64,000 bases of DNA from positions 496,001 to 560,000 of the forward strand of contig NZ_JASZYF010000001.1 of NCBI RefSeq assembly GCF_030317115.1, given 5' to 3'. Below, in pieces: positions 19,937-33,194 of the stretch. The translations under genes and the position numbers were made by a program. Each line of letters starts with the position of its first letter. Position 1 is the stretch's first letter. The DNA is from Variovorax gracilis. Lineage in GTDB: Bacteria; Pseudomonadota; Gammaproteobacteria; Burkholderiales; Burkholderiaceae_C. The notes under the pieces are model-generated. The model worked only from the letters and a program-made list of their open reading frames with translations, was not told the DNA's origin and did not search any database.

Positions 19937-20806
19937 TCAGACGAGATTGCGTCCGGTCAGCCGGCTCAGGATGGCGAGCGGGCTCGAATCGGGATTGTAT
20001 TGCCTCGCAGCGGGCAGGTGCAGGGTCTGCTCGAGCATGTACTGGCCGGACATGACGGCGTGCGAAGTCTGGTCGGAAAAGCAGACCCACACCGACCCGG
20101 CCGGGAACGCCACGGTTTGCTGGTCCGCGTTCTTCTGGTAGTCCAGGTCCGATTTCATGCCATCGTGCAACTGCAGCATGAGATGGTCGTACTCGCTGCG
20201 CAGCGACTTGGTAACGCGGAGCGCCCGCAGCATGCGCGCCTGCCAGCGCGAATACGGCTTGGCGCGGGGCAAAAAGCGCCGCGCGACGGTCTCGAATGGC
20301 TCGCCGACGCGCCACACGCGCGGCGCCCCTTCGGGGTTGGCATTGGTGAAGACGCGCAGGATCCGCTCGCCGTAGTTGGGCCGCGAAGGAAAGGCGTCGA
20401 CATGCAGGCGCCGGTCGTCGGCCCGCCAGGACTGGACGCGGGTCTCGACCTGCGCCGGCCGGTAGCTGGTCGGCGCCAGCCTCAGTGCCGGCGTGTAGTG
20501 CGGTAGCAGGCCATGGATCAACTCCTGAGCCTGCGCGCGGAAGCGCCCGACCATCGCCGCGACGGCGCGCTGCCGGTCGTCGTCCCCTGCCACACCCTTG
20601 ATGCGCCCATTCGCGTCCAGGCTGATATTGCGGACGTCGGGCGACAACACCGCCGGTGTCAGCAAGGCCCTCTCCTCCGGCAGCAGTTCGAAGGCGAGGC
20701 GCGGAAAGTACAGCACCTTGCCGGCCTCCAGCGCGGCGATCCATGCCTCGTTCGGCACGGCGCCGCCCCAGTCGGCCAGGTCGAGTTCGACGAGCTGCGA
20801 TTCCAT
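19937..20806 (-). CDS. kdoO: 3-deoxy-D-manno-octulosonic acid (Kdo) hydroxylase
   Basis: Fe(II)/2-oxoglutarate-type dioxygenase family that 3-hydroxylates Kdo in the lipopolysaccharide inner core, known from Burkholderia and Yersinia. The 289 residues contain the likely iron ligands HVDAF near residue 135 and [12 protein letters not shown] near residue 245, and family segments such as [14 protein letters not shown] and [22 protein letters not shown]. The ATG at 20806 lies 15 bp after the carB stop, so it sits in the carAB transcript. Membrane helices are absent. The family is recognised from memory of these conserved segments; the activity is inferred. Confidence 0.8.
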   Translation of the reverse strand: MESQLVELDLADWGGAVPNEAWIAALEAGKVLYFPRLAFELLPEERALLTPAVLSPDVRNISLDANGRIKGVAGDDDRQRAVAAMVGRFRAQAQELIHGLLPHYTPALRLAPTSYRPAQVETRVQSWRADDRRLHVDAFPSRPNYGERILRVFTNANPEGAPRVWRVGEPFETVARRFLPRAKPYSRWQARMLRALRVTKSLRSEYDHLMLQLHDGMKSDLDYQKNADQQTVAFPAGSVWVCFSDQTSHAVMSGQYMLEQTLHLPAARQYNPDSSPLAILSRLTGRNLV

Positions 20807-20821
20807 GGGACCCTCGTGCCG

Positions 20822-24041
<3,220 letters not shown>

Positions 24042-24049
<8 letters not shown>

Positions 24050-25226
24050 TCTTCTGTCCTTCTTTGTGACTTTGCATGAGTGCCGTGAAGCGGTCGAACA
24101 GGTAGCCGATGTCGTGCGGGCCGGGCGATGCTTCCGGGTGGCCCTGGAAGCAGAAGGCCGGCTTGTCGGTGCGCGCCAGGCCCTGCAGCGTGTTGTCGAA
24201 CAGGCTGATGTGCGTGGGCCGCAGGTTGGCGGGCAAGGTCTTTTCGTCGACGGCAAAGCCGTGGTTCTGGCTGGTAATGCTCACGCGGCCGTTGTCGAGA
24301 TCCTTCACGGGATGGTTCGCGCCGTGGTGGCCGAACTTCATCTTGAAGGTCTTTGCGCCCGAGGCGAGCGCCATGATCTGATGGCCGAGGCAGATGCCGA
24401 AGACCGGGATACCCGTTTCGATCAGCTGGCGGGTGGCCTCGATCGCGTAGTCGCATGGCTCCGGGTCACCGGGGCCGTTGGCGAGGAAGATGCCATCGGG
24501 TCGCAGCTTGAGCACGTCGGCGGCCGGCGTCTGCGCCGGCACGACCGTGATGCGCGCGCCGCGCTGGGCGATCATGCGCAGGATGTTCTTCTTGACGCCG
24601 TAGTCGAAGGCCACGACGTGGAATTTCGGCGTGATCTGCACGCCGTAGCCAGAACCGAGCTTCCACTCGGTCTGCGTCCATTCGTAGGTTTCCTTGACCG
24701 ACACGACCTTGGCGAGGTCCAGGCCCGCCATGCTGGGCGCTGCCTTGGCGGCGGCCACGGCCTTGTCGATGATGGCCTGGGTCACCTTTTCACCTTCGGC
24801 GAGCCCCAGGATGCAGCCGTTCTGGGCACCCTGGGTGCGCAGGTGACGGGTGAGCTTGCGGGTGTCGATGTTGGCAATGGCGACCGTCTTGCCGCGCACG
24901 AGGTATTCGTTCAGCGTGGCGGTCTTGCGGAAGTTGGACGCGACGAGGGGCAGGTCCTTGATGATCAGGCCCGCGGCATGGACCTTGTCGGCCTCGATGT
25001 CTTCCTCGTTGACGCCGTAGTTGCCGATGTGCGGGTACGTGAGCGTCACGATCTGCTGGCAATAGCTCGGGTCGGTCAGGATTTCCTGGTAACCGGTCAT
25101 GGCGGTGTTGAACACCACTTCACCAGTTGTGACGCCGGTGGCGCCGATCGAGTTGCCGAGAAAGACCGTGCCGTCTGCAAGCGCCAGGATGGCGGGCGGG
25201 AATTTTCCCTTGAGAGACAAAAGCAC
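24042..25226 (-). CDS. carA: Carbamoyl-phosphate synthase small subunit
   Basis: Glutamine amidotransferase subunit that supplies ammonia to CarB. The 394 residues have the N-terminal small-chain domain ([17 protein letters not shown]) and a class I GATase domain with the nucleophile elbow [11 protein letters not shown] and the later [10 protein letters not shown] triad segment. The start is a GTG at 25226 ([12 protein letters not shown]) with GGAG 6 bp upstream; frame extensions further upstream have no ribosome site. The 8-bp overlap with carB couples the two subunits. An inverted repeat lies in the leader just upstream. Confidence 0.96.
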
Positions 25227-25247
25227 TGGGATCTCCGGATGGATGAC

Positions 25248-25279
25248 GCCCAAAGCGGACCCAAGATATGACTTTGGGC
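25248..25279 (-). repeat. Inverted repeat in the carA leader
   Basis: GCCCAAAG (25248-25255) and CTTTGGGC (25272-25279) form an 8-bp stem with a 16-nt loop, about 22 bp upstream of the carA GTG. No T-run follows, so it is not a terminator by itself. It could be an operator or a leader structure controlling carAB. Function inferred from position only. Confidence 0.4.
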
Positions 25280-25362
25280 TGCGACTCTCGTCGAGGAGTT
25301 GGCTTGCGTGCGCTGAGGGCGGGGTGTGAGCGGGAAAGCCCTTGATTATAGCCGGCAGCAGC

Positions 25363-26142
25363 TCACGAGCCGACCCCTGCCGCGCTTGCATGCAAGCAAA
25401 TCGCCGCCGCCGCCGCGACGTTGAGCGACTCCTCGCCGCCGGGCTGTGCAATGCGCACGTGCCGGGTCGCACGCGCCTCCAGGGCGGCGGAAACGCCCTG
25501 CCCTTCGTGCCCCATCAGCCAGGCGCAGGGATGAGGGAGGCTGGTTCGGTGCAGCCAGTCGCCGCGGTGCGAGCTGGTGGCGATCCAAGGTACGGACAGG
25601 GCATCCAGCGCATCGATTTCCACTCCCTCGATCAGCCGCAACCCGAAATGGGCGCCCATGCCTGCCCGCAGCACCTTGGGCGCCCAGAGCGCGGCCGTGC
25701 CCTTGATGGCGATGACCTGGGTGAAACCGAACGCCGCGGCGCTGCGAAGGATCGAGCCCACATTGCCTGCATCCTGCAGGCGATCGAGGACGACGGTCGG
25801 CGCCCCTGGTTCGACCGCGGGGCGCGGGGGCAGATCCAGCACGAAACCCATGGGCGCCGGCGATTCCAGGCCGCTGACACCGGCCAGCAAGGAATCCTGC
25901 AGCACGACCGTCTTGGCTGCCGCGTCGGCCCATTCATGGCGCGCCGAAGGCCAAAGCGATTCGGCAAAGACGGCGACGGCCGGCCGCACGCCCCGCTCGC
26001 GCGCAGCGCGGCAAAGGTGGTCGCCTTCGAGCCAGACGCGGCCCGCCTTCCGGTACGCGCCCGGGTCGTGGGCCAGCTTGCGCAGCTCCTTGAGGAGCGG
26101 ATTGTCGCGGGATGTGACGTGGCTGACGTCGTCGGAAGTCAC
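25363..26142 (-). CDS. TrmH/SpoU-family RNA 2'-O-methyltransferase
   Basis: SAM-dependent RNA ribose methyltransferase of the SPOUT knot type, 259 residues. An N-terminal substrate-binding part ([17 protein letters not shown]) is followed by the three SpoU motifs: [30 protein letters not shown] and [18 protein letters not shown]. The start is a GTG at 26142 whose last two bases begin the rnhB TGA stop (GTGA), so the two are coupled. The exact rRNA or tRNA target is not known; RlmB-like 23S modification is one option. It is the last gene of the long rpsB-lpxB run. Confidence 0.85.
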   Translation of the reverse strand: MTSDDVSHVTSRDNPLLKELRKLAHDPGAYRKAGRVWLEGDHLCRAARERGVRPAVAVFAESLWPSARHEWADAAAKTVVLQDSLLAGVSGLESPAPMGFVLDLPPRPAVEPGAPTVVLDRLQDAGNVGSILRSAAAFGFTQVIAIKGTAALWAPKVLRAGMGAHFGLRLIEGVEIDALDALSVPWIATSSHRGDWLHRTSLPHPCAWLMGHEGQGVSAALEARATRHVRIAQPGGEESLNVAAAAAICLHASAAGVGS

Positions 26143-26840
26143 GGTGAAATCCGCATCTCGATGGAGGTCGTCTGGATCACCATGGATTCGGCCAGCATGG
26201 CGGATTCGGCCTCGCCCGCCATCCTTGAAAGAGCCGCCGCCACAGGACTGAAGGATTTGCGATGGTGCACGCAAGCGCCATGGCGCATCAGCGCTTCGAG
26301 GTGCTCGGGCGTGCCGTAGCCCTTGTGCCCGGCAAAGCCGTAGTGCGGAAACTCGGCGTGCAACTGCTCGCACAGCCTGTCTCGGTGCACTTTCGCGAGG
26401 ATCGAGGCCGCGGAAATCGCCTTGACGCGGGCATCGCCTTTGACGATGGCCTCCGCCAGCACGTCGAGCGTCGGCAGCCGGTTGCCGTCGACAAGCACCT
26501 TGGCGGGCTTCAGGCGCAGGCCTTCGACCGCGCGCCGCATCGCCAGCAGCGTGGCCTGGAGAATGTTGTGGGTGTCGATTTCCTCGACGCTCGCCTGCGC
26601 CACCGAGCAGCACAGGGCCTTGGCCAGGATCTGGTCATTGAGACGCTCGCGCTGGCGCGCCGTCAGCGTCTTCGAGTCGGCAAGGCCCCGGATGGGCCGC
26701 TGGTCGTCCAGGATGACGGCCGCGGCGACGACTGGCCCGGCCAGCGGACCGCGACCGGCCTCATCGACTCCGGCCATCAGGCCGGGCGCGTCCCAAACGA
26801 GAGTGGCCTGTTCAGCCTTCAAGAACTTTCTGGATCGCAT
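26139..26840 (-). CDS. rnhB: Ribonuclease HII
   Basis: Endonuclease that cleaves RNA in RNA-DNA hybrids, including single ribonucleotides. The 233 residues contain [19 protein letters not shown] with the catalytic Asp-Glu pair, the [15 protein letters not shown] segment, VLVDGNRLP and [11 protein letters not shown]. The start is uncertain: the ATG at 26840 overlaps the end of lpxB by 29 bp without a clear ribosome site, while a TTG at 26822 would give the alternative opening [10 protein letters not shown]. The lpxB-rnhB adjacency is standard in Proteobacteria. Its stop overlaps the methyltransferase start. Confidence 0.93.
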   Translation of the reverse strand: MRSRKFLKAEQATLVWDAPGLMAGVDEAGRGPLAGPVVAAAVILDDQRPIRGLADSKTLTARQRERLNDQILAKALCCSVAQASVEEIDTHNILQATLLAMRRAVEGLRLKPAKVLVDGNRLPTLDVLAEAIVKGDARVKAISAASILAKVHRDRLCEQLHAEFPHYGFAGHKGYGTPEHLEALMRHGACVHHRKSFSPVAAALSRMAGEAESAMLAESMVIQTTSIEMRISP

Positions 26841-27960
26841 CAGCGCACAGTGTCGGCGTATCGCGCAGCAATTCGGCATGCAGCGCACAAAAACGTTGTT
26901 GCAAGGCGTGAACCTTGTCGGGAGCGTCAAGCCACTCCAGAGTGGCGTCGGCGAGCGCCTGGGGCGTCGCCGCGTCCTGGAGTACCTCGGGAACGACGAA
27001 CTCGCCGGAGAGGATGTTTGGCAAACCTACCCAGGGCTGCAGCTGCTTGTGGCGCATCACCAGATTCCAGGTCAGCGAATTCATGTGATACGAAATGACC
27101 ATAGGCCGCTTGAAGAGCGCAGCCTCCAGGGTGGCAGTGCCGCTGGCGATCAAGGTGACATCGCAGGCGGCCAGCGCGGCGTGCGAACGGCCATCGAGCA
27201 GCGTCACGCGCCCGGTCATTCCGGCAGCCTGCAGCGCCTGTTCCACGTCAGCGCGGAGGTTGGGCAGCACCGGCGCGATGAACTGGAGCAAGGGCTGCGC
27301 CTTCAACATCAGTGCGGCCGCTGCAAAGAACCTGGGAGCGATATGCCGCACCTCGGAGCGCCGGCTGCCGGGGAGCAATGCCACGACCTTGGCGTCGCCG
27401 CCAATGCCGAGCGATGCGCGGGCAGAGGCCTGGTCCGGTTCCATGGGGATCACGTTGGCCAGCGGATGGCCGACATAGCTGGCTGCAACGCCGTGTTTTG
27501 CCAGCAGTTCGGGTTCGAAGGGGAAGATGCACAGCACGTGATCGGCCGCTGCCCTCAACTTTTCGACGCGCTCCGGACGCCAAGCCCAGATCGAAGGACA
27601 GACAAAATGGGCAGTCTTGATGCCTCGGCTTCGCAGCCCGGCTTCGAGGTCGAGATTGAAATCAGGTGCGTCGACCCCGATGAAGATGTCCGGCGATTCG
27701 CGAACAAGCCGCGCCTTCAGTTGCCGCCGGATGCCTGCGATTTCCGCGTAGTGCCGCAGGACCTCGACGTAGCCACGCACGGCAAGCTTCTCCTGTGGCC
27801 ACCAGCTTTCGAAGCCGCGCGAAAGCATCTGGGGCCCGCCGATGCCGACCGCTTTCATGCCGGGCCAGCGCGCCTGCAGCCCGTCCAGCATCAATCCCGC
27901 GAGGAGGTCGCCCGAAGCCTCGCCGGCGACCAGCGAGAACTGCCGCTGCGTTTCAGACAT
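26812..27960 (-). CDS. lpxB: Lipid-A-disaccharide synthase
   Basis: Joins UDP-2,3-diacylglucosamine and lipid X to give the lipid A disaccharide at the inner membrane. The 382 residues match the GT19 family, opening with [21 protein letters not shown] and containing [12 protein letters not shown], the membrane-associated segment [16 protein letters not shown] and the nucleotide-sugar region [19 protein letters not shown]. The ATG at 27960 lies 8 bp downstream of the lpxA stop. It overlaps rnhB at its 3' end. Confidence 0.97.
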   Translation of the reverse strand: MSETQRQFSLVAGEASGDLLAGLMLDGLQARWPGMKAVGIGGPQMLSRGFESWWPQEKLAVRGYVEVLRHYAEIAGIRRQLKARLVRESPDIFIGVDAPDFNLDLEAGLRSRGIKTAHFVCPSIWAWRPERVEKLRAAADHVLCIFPFEPELLAKHGVAASYVGHPLANVIPMEPDQASARASLGIGGDAKVVALLPGSRRSEVRHIAPRFFAAAALMLKAQPLLQFIAPVLPNLRADVEQALQAAGMTGRVTLLDGRSHAALAACDVTLIASGTATLEAALFKRPMVISYHMNSLTWNLVMRHKQLQPWVGLPNILSGEFVVPEVLQDAATPQALADATLEWLDAPDKVHALQQRFCALHAELLRDTPTLCADAIQKVLEG

Positions 27961-27968
27961 GGAACAAC

Positions 27969-28757
27969 TCAGCGCGCGATGCCGCGCGTGGCACCCGCGA
28001 GAAACTCACTCATCATCGCGACATCCGGTGCCGATTCGGGCACCTCGGCAGCAAGGGCCTTGATCGCGGCACGAGCCTCGTCCAGCGTCTTGCCCTGCCG
28101 GTACAAGAGCCGGTGCATTTGCTTCACGGCCGCAATCCGTGCCGGCGAGAACTCGCGGCGGCGCAAGCCGACCAGGTTGAATCCGCGCACGGCGAGAGGA
28201 TTGCCGTCCACCAGCATGAAGGGCGGCACGTCCTGCGTGACCGCGCTGGCAAAGCCGAGCATCGCATGGGCACCGACCGACACGAACTGGTGGATGCCAG
28301 TCAGTCCGCCCACTGTCACCCAGTCAGCCAGGTGCACGTGGCCGGCCAGCGTCGTGTTGTTGGCGAGCGTGGTGTGGTCATCGACACGGCAGTCGTGCGC
28401 GATGTGCGTGTAGGCCATGATCCAGTTGTCGTTGCCCACCCGCGTGACGCCACCCGCCCCGGGCACGCCGATGTTGAAGGTGCAGAACTCGCGGATCGTG
28501 TTGCGATCGCCGATCACCAGTTCAGTAGGCTCGCCGGCGTACTTCTTGTCCTGTGGCACTGCACCCAGCGATGCGAACTGGAAGATCCGGTTGTCGCGCC
28601 CGATGGTGGTCCTGCCCTCGATCACGCAGTGCGCGCCGATCGTGCTGCCCGCGCCAATCCGAACGTGCGGGCCGATCACGGCATAGGGACCGACACTCAC
28701 CGTCGGGTCGAGTTCGGCCTGGGGGTCGACGATGGCCGTCGAATGAATCAGGGTCAT
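27969..28757 (-). CDS. lpxA: UDP-N-acetylglucosamine acyltransferase
   Basis: First step of lipid A synthesis: transfers 3-hydroxyacyl from ACP to UDP-GlcNAc. The 262 residues form a left-handed beta helix of hexapeptide repeats (from [17 protein letters not shown] onward) with a C-terminal helical cap ([19 protein letters not shown]). The catalytic-His region reads [14 protein letters not shown], as in the family. The ATG at 28757 is 10 bp after the fabZ stop, inside the lpxD-fabZ-lpxA-lpxB set. Confidence 0.97.
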   Translation of the reverse strand: MTLIHSTAIVDPQAELDPTVSVGPYAVIGPHVRIGAGSTIGAHCVIEGRTTIGRDNRIFQFASLGAVPQDKKYAGEPTELVIGDRNTIREFCTFNIGVPGAGGVTRVGNDNWIMAYTHIAHDCRVDDHTTLANNTTLAGHVHLADWVTVGGLTGIHQFVSVGAHAMLGFASAVTQDVPPFMLVDGNPLAVRGFNLVGLRRREFSPARIAAVKQMHRLLYRQGKTLDEARAAIKALAAEVPESAPDVAMMSEFLAGATRGIAR

Positions 28758-28767
28758 GCCAACAGGT

Positions 28768-29217
28768 TCAGTTGATCTGGCGCATAGCGCACATCAACGT
28801 GGCTTCGCAGGCCAGCTCGGCGCCGACCAGCGCACGCCCCTTGAACTTGGAAATGCCAGCCTTCATGCGCTCGATCTCGACTTCGAGCGTCAATTGGTCG
28901 CCGGGCTCCACCGGGCGCTTGAAGCGCGCGCCGTCGATGGCTGCGAAGTAGTAGACGGTGTTGTCGTCGGGAACGATGTCGAGCGAATGGAAGGACAGCA
29001 GCGCAGCGGCCTGCGCCATCGCCTCCAGCATCAACACACCCGGCATGACCGGGCGGTGCGGAAAATGGCCGTTGAAGAACGGCTCATTCATGGTGACGTT
29101 CTTGAGCGCCGAGATGCGTTTGCCCTTTTCCATTTCGAGCACTCGATCCACCAGAAGGAACGGGTAACGGTGGGGCAGCAGCTTCAGGATTTGATGGATA
29201 TCGAGCGTCGTCGTCAT
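28768..29217 (-). CDS. fabZ: 3-hydroxyacyl-ACP dehydratase FabZ
   Basis: Dehydrates 3-hydroxyacyl-ACP in fatty acid elongation and competes with LpxA/LpxD for the same substrate. The 149 residues form a single hotdog domain with active-site His51 ([12 protein letters not shown]) and Glu65 (MLEAMAQ). The start ATG at 29217 overlaps the lpxD TGA (ATGA), so the two are translated as a coupled pair. That fits the need to balance fatty acid and lipid A synthesis. Confidence 0.97.
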   Translation of the reverse strand: MTTTLDIHQILKLLPHRYPFLLVDRVLEMEKGKRISALKNVTMNEPFFNGHFPHRPVMPGVLMLEAMAQAAALLSFHSLDIVPDDNTVYYFAAIDGARFKRPVEPGDQLTLEVEIERMKAGISKFKGRALVGAELACEATLMCAMRQIN

Positions 29218-30200
29218 GATTTCTTGTCCTGCATCGTCATTTTTTCCAGCGCCTTCAGGCGCTCGCGAAGACCGTGCAGTTGCTTGAGCGTGGCTGCATT
29301 CTTTTCCCAGGAGGCATTGTCGTCGATGGGAAACACGCCAGTGTAGTGGCCAGGCTTGTGGATGGAACGGGTGACCAGGGATGTGGATGAAATGTGCACG
29401 TGGTCGACGATCGTCAGGTGTCCCAGGACCCCGGCGCGGCCGCCGATTGTGCAATACGCGCCTATCGTGGCGCTGCCCGCCACGGCGGCGCAGCCCGCCA
29501 TCGCGGTGTGCTTGCCGATGCGCACGTTGTGCCCGATCTGGATCAGGTTGTCGAGTTTGACGCCGTCTTCGATCACGGTGTCTTCCAGGGCGCCGCGGTC
29601 GATGCACGTGTTGGAGCCGATTTCGACGTCGTCGCCGATGCGCACGGCGCCAAGTTGCTCGATCTTGACCCAAGCGCCCTCATGGGGCGCGAGGCCGAAG
29701 CCGTCGGCGCCGATCACGACGCCCGGATGCAGCAGGCAGCGCGCGCCGATGATGCAGTCCTCGCTGACCGTCACGCCGGATTTCAGGACGGTGTCGGCGC
29801 CGATCCGCACGCCGCGTTCGATGACGCACAGCGCACCGATTCGGGCGGTCGGATCGATCGAAGCGTCCGGATCGATCACTGCAGTGGGGTGGATCCGGGC
29901 CGGCTCGGGCTTGGCGTGCGCCTTCTTCCAGAGCTGGGTCAGCCGGGCGAAATACAGATACGGATCAGGCGCAACAATGAACGCCCCCCGTTCCGCAGCG
30001 GCGTCCCTCATGGCCGGCGACACGATGACGCACCCGGCCCGCGAATCCGCGAGTTCCTTGCGGTATTTCGGATTGCTCAGGAAGCTGATTGCATCAGGCT
30101 GCGCGGTCGCAAGCGGCGCAAGCCGCTCGATCGACAGCGCGGCATCGCCCTGAAGCTCGCCCCCGAGGGCTTCGATGATTGCGCCTAGCCGCAGTGCCAC
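29214..30200 (-). CDS. lpxD: UDP-3-O-acylglucosamine N-acyltransferase
   Basis: Third step of lipid A synthesis: adds the second 3-hydroxyacyl chain to UDP-3-O-acylglucosamine. The 328 residues have an N-terminal uridine-binding domain ([19 protein letters not shown]) and a long hexapeptide-repeat beta helix ([20 protein letters not shown] onward); the catalytic His is expected in [18 protein letters not shown]. The start is a GTG at 30200, 14 bp after the skp stop; no ATG lies at the domain start. The stop overlaps fabZ. Confidence 0.96.
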   Translation of the reverse strand: MALRLGAIIEALGGELQGDAALSIERLAPLATAQPDAISFLSNPKYRKELADSRAGCVIVSPAMRDAAAERGAFIVAPDPYLYFARLTQLWKKAHAKPEPARIHPTAVIDPDASIDPTARIGALCVIERGVRIGADTVLKSGVTVSEDCIIGARCLLHPGVVIGADGFGLAPHEGAWVKIEQLGAVRIGDDVEIGSNTCIDRGALEDTVIEDGVKLDNLIQIGHNVRIGKHTAMAGCAAVAGSATIGAYCTIGGRAGVLGHLTIVDHVHISSTSLVTRSIHKPGHYTGVFPIDDNASWEKNAATLKQLHGLRERLKALEKMTMQDKKS

Positions 30201-30214
30201 GCCGATTTGCGGCG

Positions 30215-30745
30215 CTACTTGCCGCCGGCAGAAGTCGACGCGTTCAGCGCCTTGATCACCTTCTCGGTGATGTCGTGCTTGGGGTTGATGTAGATCGCTT
30301 CCTGGAGGATCGCGTCGTACTTTTCAGCCTCAGCCACTTGCTTGACCACACGATTGGCGCGCTCGTAGACCTGCTGGAGCTCCTCGTTCTTGCGTGCGTT
30401 CAGGTCTTCCTGGAACTCCCGGCGACGGCGCTGGAAATCACGATCCTGATCGACCAAAGCGCGCTGGCGCGCGACGCGCTGGGTTTCCGACAGGGTCGGC
30501 GCCTCGCGCTCGAATCGCTCGGAAGCAGCCTTCAGCGCTTCCCCCTGCGCGGTCAGATCCTTCTCCCGCTTGAGGAACTCGGCCTCCAACTTGGCCTGCG
30601 CAGCCTTCGCGGGCTGGGCTTCACGCAGGACGCGGTCCGGATTGACGAAGCCGATGCGAAAGGTTTCCTGCGCACGCGCAGGAACGCCCGCAGCCATGAA
30701 CGCGGGAATCAGCAACGCACCGGCGACGCGGAGCAATGGGGTCAT
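30215..30745 (-). CDS. skp: OmpH/Skp periplasmic chaperone
   Basis: Periplasmic chaperone that carries unfolded outer-membrane proteins to the BAM machinery. The 176 residues start with a signal peptide ([22 protein letters not shown], cleavage after ARA) followed by the conserved strand [14 protein letters not shown] and long basic helices ([20 protein letters not shown]) typical of Skp. The ATG shares one base with the bamA TAA (TAATG), so it is coupled to bamA. lpxD follows 14 bp later. Confidence 0.93.
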   Translation of the reverse strand: MTPLLRVAGALLIPAFMAAGVPARAQETFRIGFVNPDRVLREAQPAKAAQAKLEAEFLKREKDLTAQGEALKAASERFEREAPTLSETQRVARQRALVDQDRDFQRRRREFQEDLNARKNEELQQVYERANRVVKQVAEAEKYDAILQEAIYINPKHDITEKVIKALNASTSAGGK

Positions 30746-33156
30746 TAGAAAGTGGTTCCGATCTGGAATTGCAGGCGTTGGATTCTATCCTTCGTGATCG
30801 GGCTGAGCGGATCGCTGAAGTCTTCCTTCTGGTACACGACCGGGAAGGCATAGGCCAGGCGCAGCGGCCCCAGCGGCGAAATCCAGCTGATACCGATGCC
30901 GACGGAAGCCCGCAGCTTCTTGACCGCGTCCCACTGCTTGTCTGTCGAGAAGGCATCGCGATCCCCGAACACATTGCCGGCGTCGAAGAAGCCGTAGAGC
31001 CGAAGCGTCCGGTCGTTGCCGGCACCCGGGAACGGGGTGCTCACCTCGGCGTTGAAGACGGCCTTCTTCGTGCCACCGATGGCAGCACCCTCGGTCTGCC
31101 CCAGCAGCGGAATGTCTCGCGGACCGAGCGAGTTCTGCTCGAAGCCGCGCACGGAACCCAGGCCACCGGCGTAGAAGTTCTTGAAGATCGGGTACGGCTT
31201 CCCGCCGTAGGCCTTGGCATAGCCCACTTCGCTGTTGATCGCGAACGTGTATTGCTTGTTGATGGGGAAGAACTGCTGGTACTGATAGCTACCCTTGTAG
31301 TACTTCATGTCCCCGCCCACCCCGACTTCCAGGTTGGCTCGTTGCAGCCGCCCACGCGTGGGGATCAGCGCGCTGTCGCGATCGTCGCGCGACCAGCCGA
31401 TGGTGAGCGGCAGGCCCCACACCGAATCGTCCTGGCAGGCGACCAGACCCAGTTCATTGGTATTGCAATTGAAGTACCTGCGGTAGGACTCCGGCGTCAA
31501 CCCGGAGATGTTGCTGCCCGGGCTGAAGCTGTAGCGCTCGAGACCGGCACCGAAGAAGACCGTGTCCACTTCGCTGAACGGAACGCCGAAACGAATGATG
31601 CCGCCTTCGTTCACGAGCTTGTAATCGCCGTCGACGGTGTAGTAAGGCCGCGTCGTCGTGCTGTACAGGCTGAAGCTGCGCGAAATGCCCTCTTTCGTGA
31701 AATAGGGATCCGTGGTGGTCAGCGAAAGCGTGCGGTTGTATTTGCTCGTATTGACCTGCACGCCCAGGTAGTTGCCCGAGCCGAACACGTTCTCCTGCGA
31801 AATGCCGAAGGTCAGGCTGACCTTGTCGGCGCTCGAGAAGCCGGCGCCCAGTTGCAGCGATCCGGTCGGCTTTTCCGCCACATTGACCGAGAGGTCGACC
31901 TGGTCGGGGGTGCCGGGCACTTCCTGAGTGTCGACATTCACTTCCGTGAAGAAGCCGAGCCGGTCGACGCGATCGCGGGACAACTTGATCTTGTCGCCGT
32001 CGTACCACGAGGCTTCGTACTGGCGGAACTCGCGCCGGATCACTTCGTCGCGCGTGCGGTTGTTTCCGCCGACCGCGATACGCCGCACATACACACGGCG
32101 GCCGGGGTCTCCGGTGATGGTCAGCGCGACGCGATTGTTGACTCGATCGACTTCCGTATCGGCCGCCACTCGCGCGAACGCAAAGCCGAAGGAGCCGAAA
32201 TAGTCGTTGAACGCGCGGATCGTCTCCGTGACCTGCTCGCCGTTGTAGGGCTCGCCCGGCTGGATCGTCACGAGCGACTTGAACTCGTCTTCGCGCCCCA
32301 GGAAATTGCCATTGAGCTTGACGCCCGAGACCACGAACTTCTCGCCTTCGGTGATGTTCACGGTCACGGACAGGTCTTGCCGGTCCGGCGAGATCGCGAC
32401 CTGCGTCGAATCGATGTGGAACTCGAGATAGCCGCGCGTGAGGTAGTACGAGCGCAGCGTCTCCAGGTCGGCATTGAGCTTGGCGCGCGAGTACTGGTTG
32501 GACTTGGTGTACCAGCTGAGCCAGCCGCCGCTGTCCTGGTCGAACAGGCTGAGCAGCGTGGACTCGCTGAAGTCCTTGTTGCCGACGATGTGGACCTCGC
32601 GAATTCGCGCGGGGTCGCCTTCGGTCACGGTAAACGTCAGGTTGACGCGGTTGCGCTCGATCGGCGTGACCGTGGTCACGACCTGCGCGTTGTAGAGGCT
32701 GCGACTCACGTACTGGCGCTTGAGCTCCTGCTCGGCGCGGTCGGCCAGCGCCTTGTCGTAAGGACGGCCGTCTGCGAGGCCGACTTCACGCAAGGCCTTC
32801 TGCAGCACCGCCTTGTCGAATTCCTTGGTGCCGACGAAGTCGACGTCGGCGATGGTCGGCCGTTCCTCGACGATCACCACCAGCACATTGCCGTTGACGT
32901 CGATGCGCACATCCTTGAAAAGCCCCAGATCGAACAGTGCCCGGATGGCCGCCGAACCGCGCTCGTCGCTGTAGGTATCGCCCACACGGAAGGGCAGCGA
33001 AGCGAAGATCGTTCCCGGCTCCACGCGCTGAAGGCCTTCGACACGAATGTCTCGCACCGTGAAAGGCTCGACGGCCCAGGCTGCCGTGGCTGCAAGTGCG
33101 CTTACCACCACCGCGGCGACGCTGCGCAGGCGAAAGCGACTGAATGTTGTGTTCAT
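30745..33156 (-). CDS. bamA: Outer membrane protein assembly factor BamA
   Basis: Omp85-family core of the BAM complex, which inserts beta-barrel proteins into the outer membrane. The 803 residues have a signal peptide (SVAAVVVSALAATAAWA), five POTRA domains (FTVRDIRVEGLQRVEPG begins the first) and a C-terminal 16-strand barrel. The barrel has the conserved VRGFEQN loop near residue 670, equivalent to the family's VRGF motif, and ends in a terminal aromatic (LQFQIGTTF). The ATG at 33156 is chosen because it starts the signal peptide. It follows rseP by 38 bp. Confidence 0.97.
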   Translation of the reverse strand: MNTTFSRFRLRSVAAVVVSALAATAAWAVEPFTVRDIRVEGLQRVEPGTIFASLPFRVGDTYSDERGSAAIRALFDLGLFKDVRIDVNGNVLVVIVEERPTIADVDFVGTKEFDKAVLQKALREVGLADGRPYDKALADRAEQELKRQYVSRSLYNAQVVTTVTPIERNRVNLTFTVTEGDPARIREVHIVGNKDFSESTLLSLFDQDSGGWLSWYTKSNQYSRAKLNADLETLRSYYLTRGYLEFHIDSTQVAISPDRQDLSVTVNITEGEKFVVSGVKLNGNFLGREDEFKSLVTIQPGEPYNGEQVTETIRAFNDYFGSFGFAFARVAADTEVDRVNNRVALTITGDPGRRVYVRRIAVGGNNRTRDEVIRREFRQYEASWYDGDKIKLSRDRVDRLGFFTEVNVDTQEVPGTPDQVDLSVNVAEKPTGSLQLGAGFSSADKVSLTFGISQENVFGSGNYLGVQVNTSKYNRTLSLTTTDPYFTKEGISRSFSLYSTTTRPYYTVDGDYKLVNEGGIIRFGVPFSEVDTVFFGAGLERYSFSPGSNISGLTPESYRRYFNCNTNELGLVACQDDSVWGLPLTIGWSRDDRDSALIPTRGRLQRANLEVGVGGDMKYYKGSYQYQQFFPINKQYTFAINSEVGYAKAYGGKPYPIFKNFYAGGLGSVRGFEQNSLGPRDIPLLGQTEGAAIGGTKKAVFNAEVSTPFPGAGNDRTLRLYGFFDAGNVFGDRDAFSTDKQWDAVKKLRASVGIGISWISPLGPLRLAYAFPVVYQKEDFSDPLSPITKDRIQRLQFQIGTTF

Positions 33157-33194
33157 CTGTGAATTGAACCGGCGCGGAAGGGGCCGGCAGAAAG

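Noticed and set aside
30736..33162. An 808-codon open frame antisense to bamA
   Set aside because: Shadow of BamA; composition and lack of motifs argue against a real protein.
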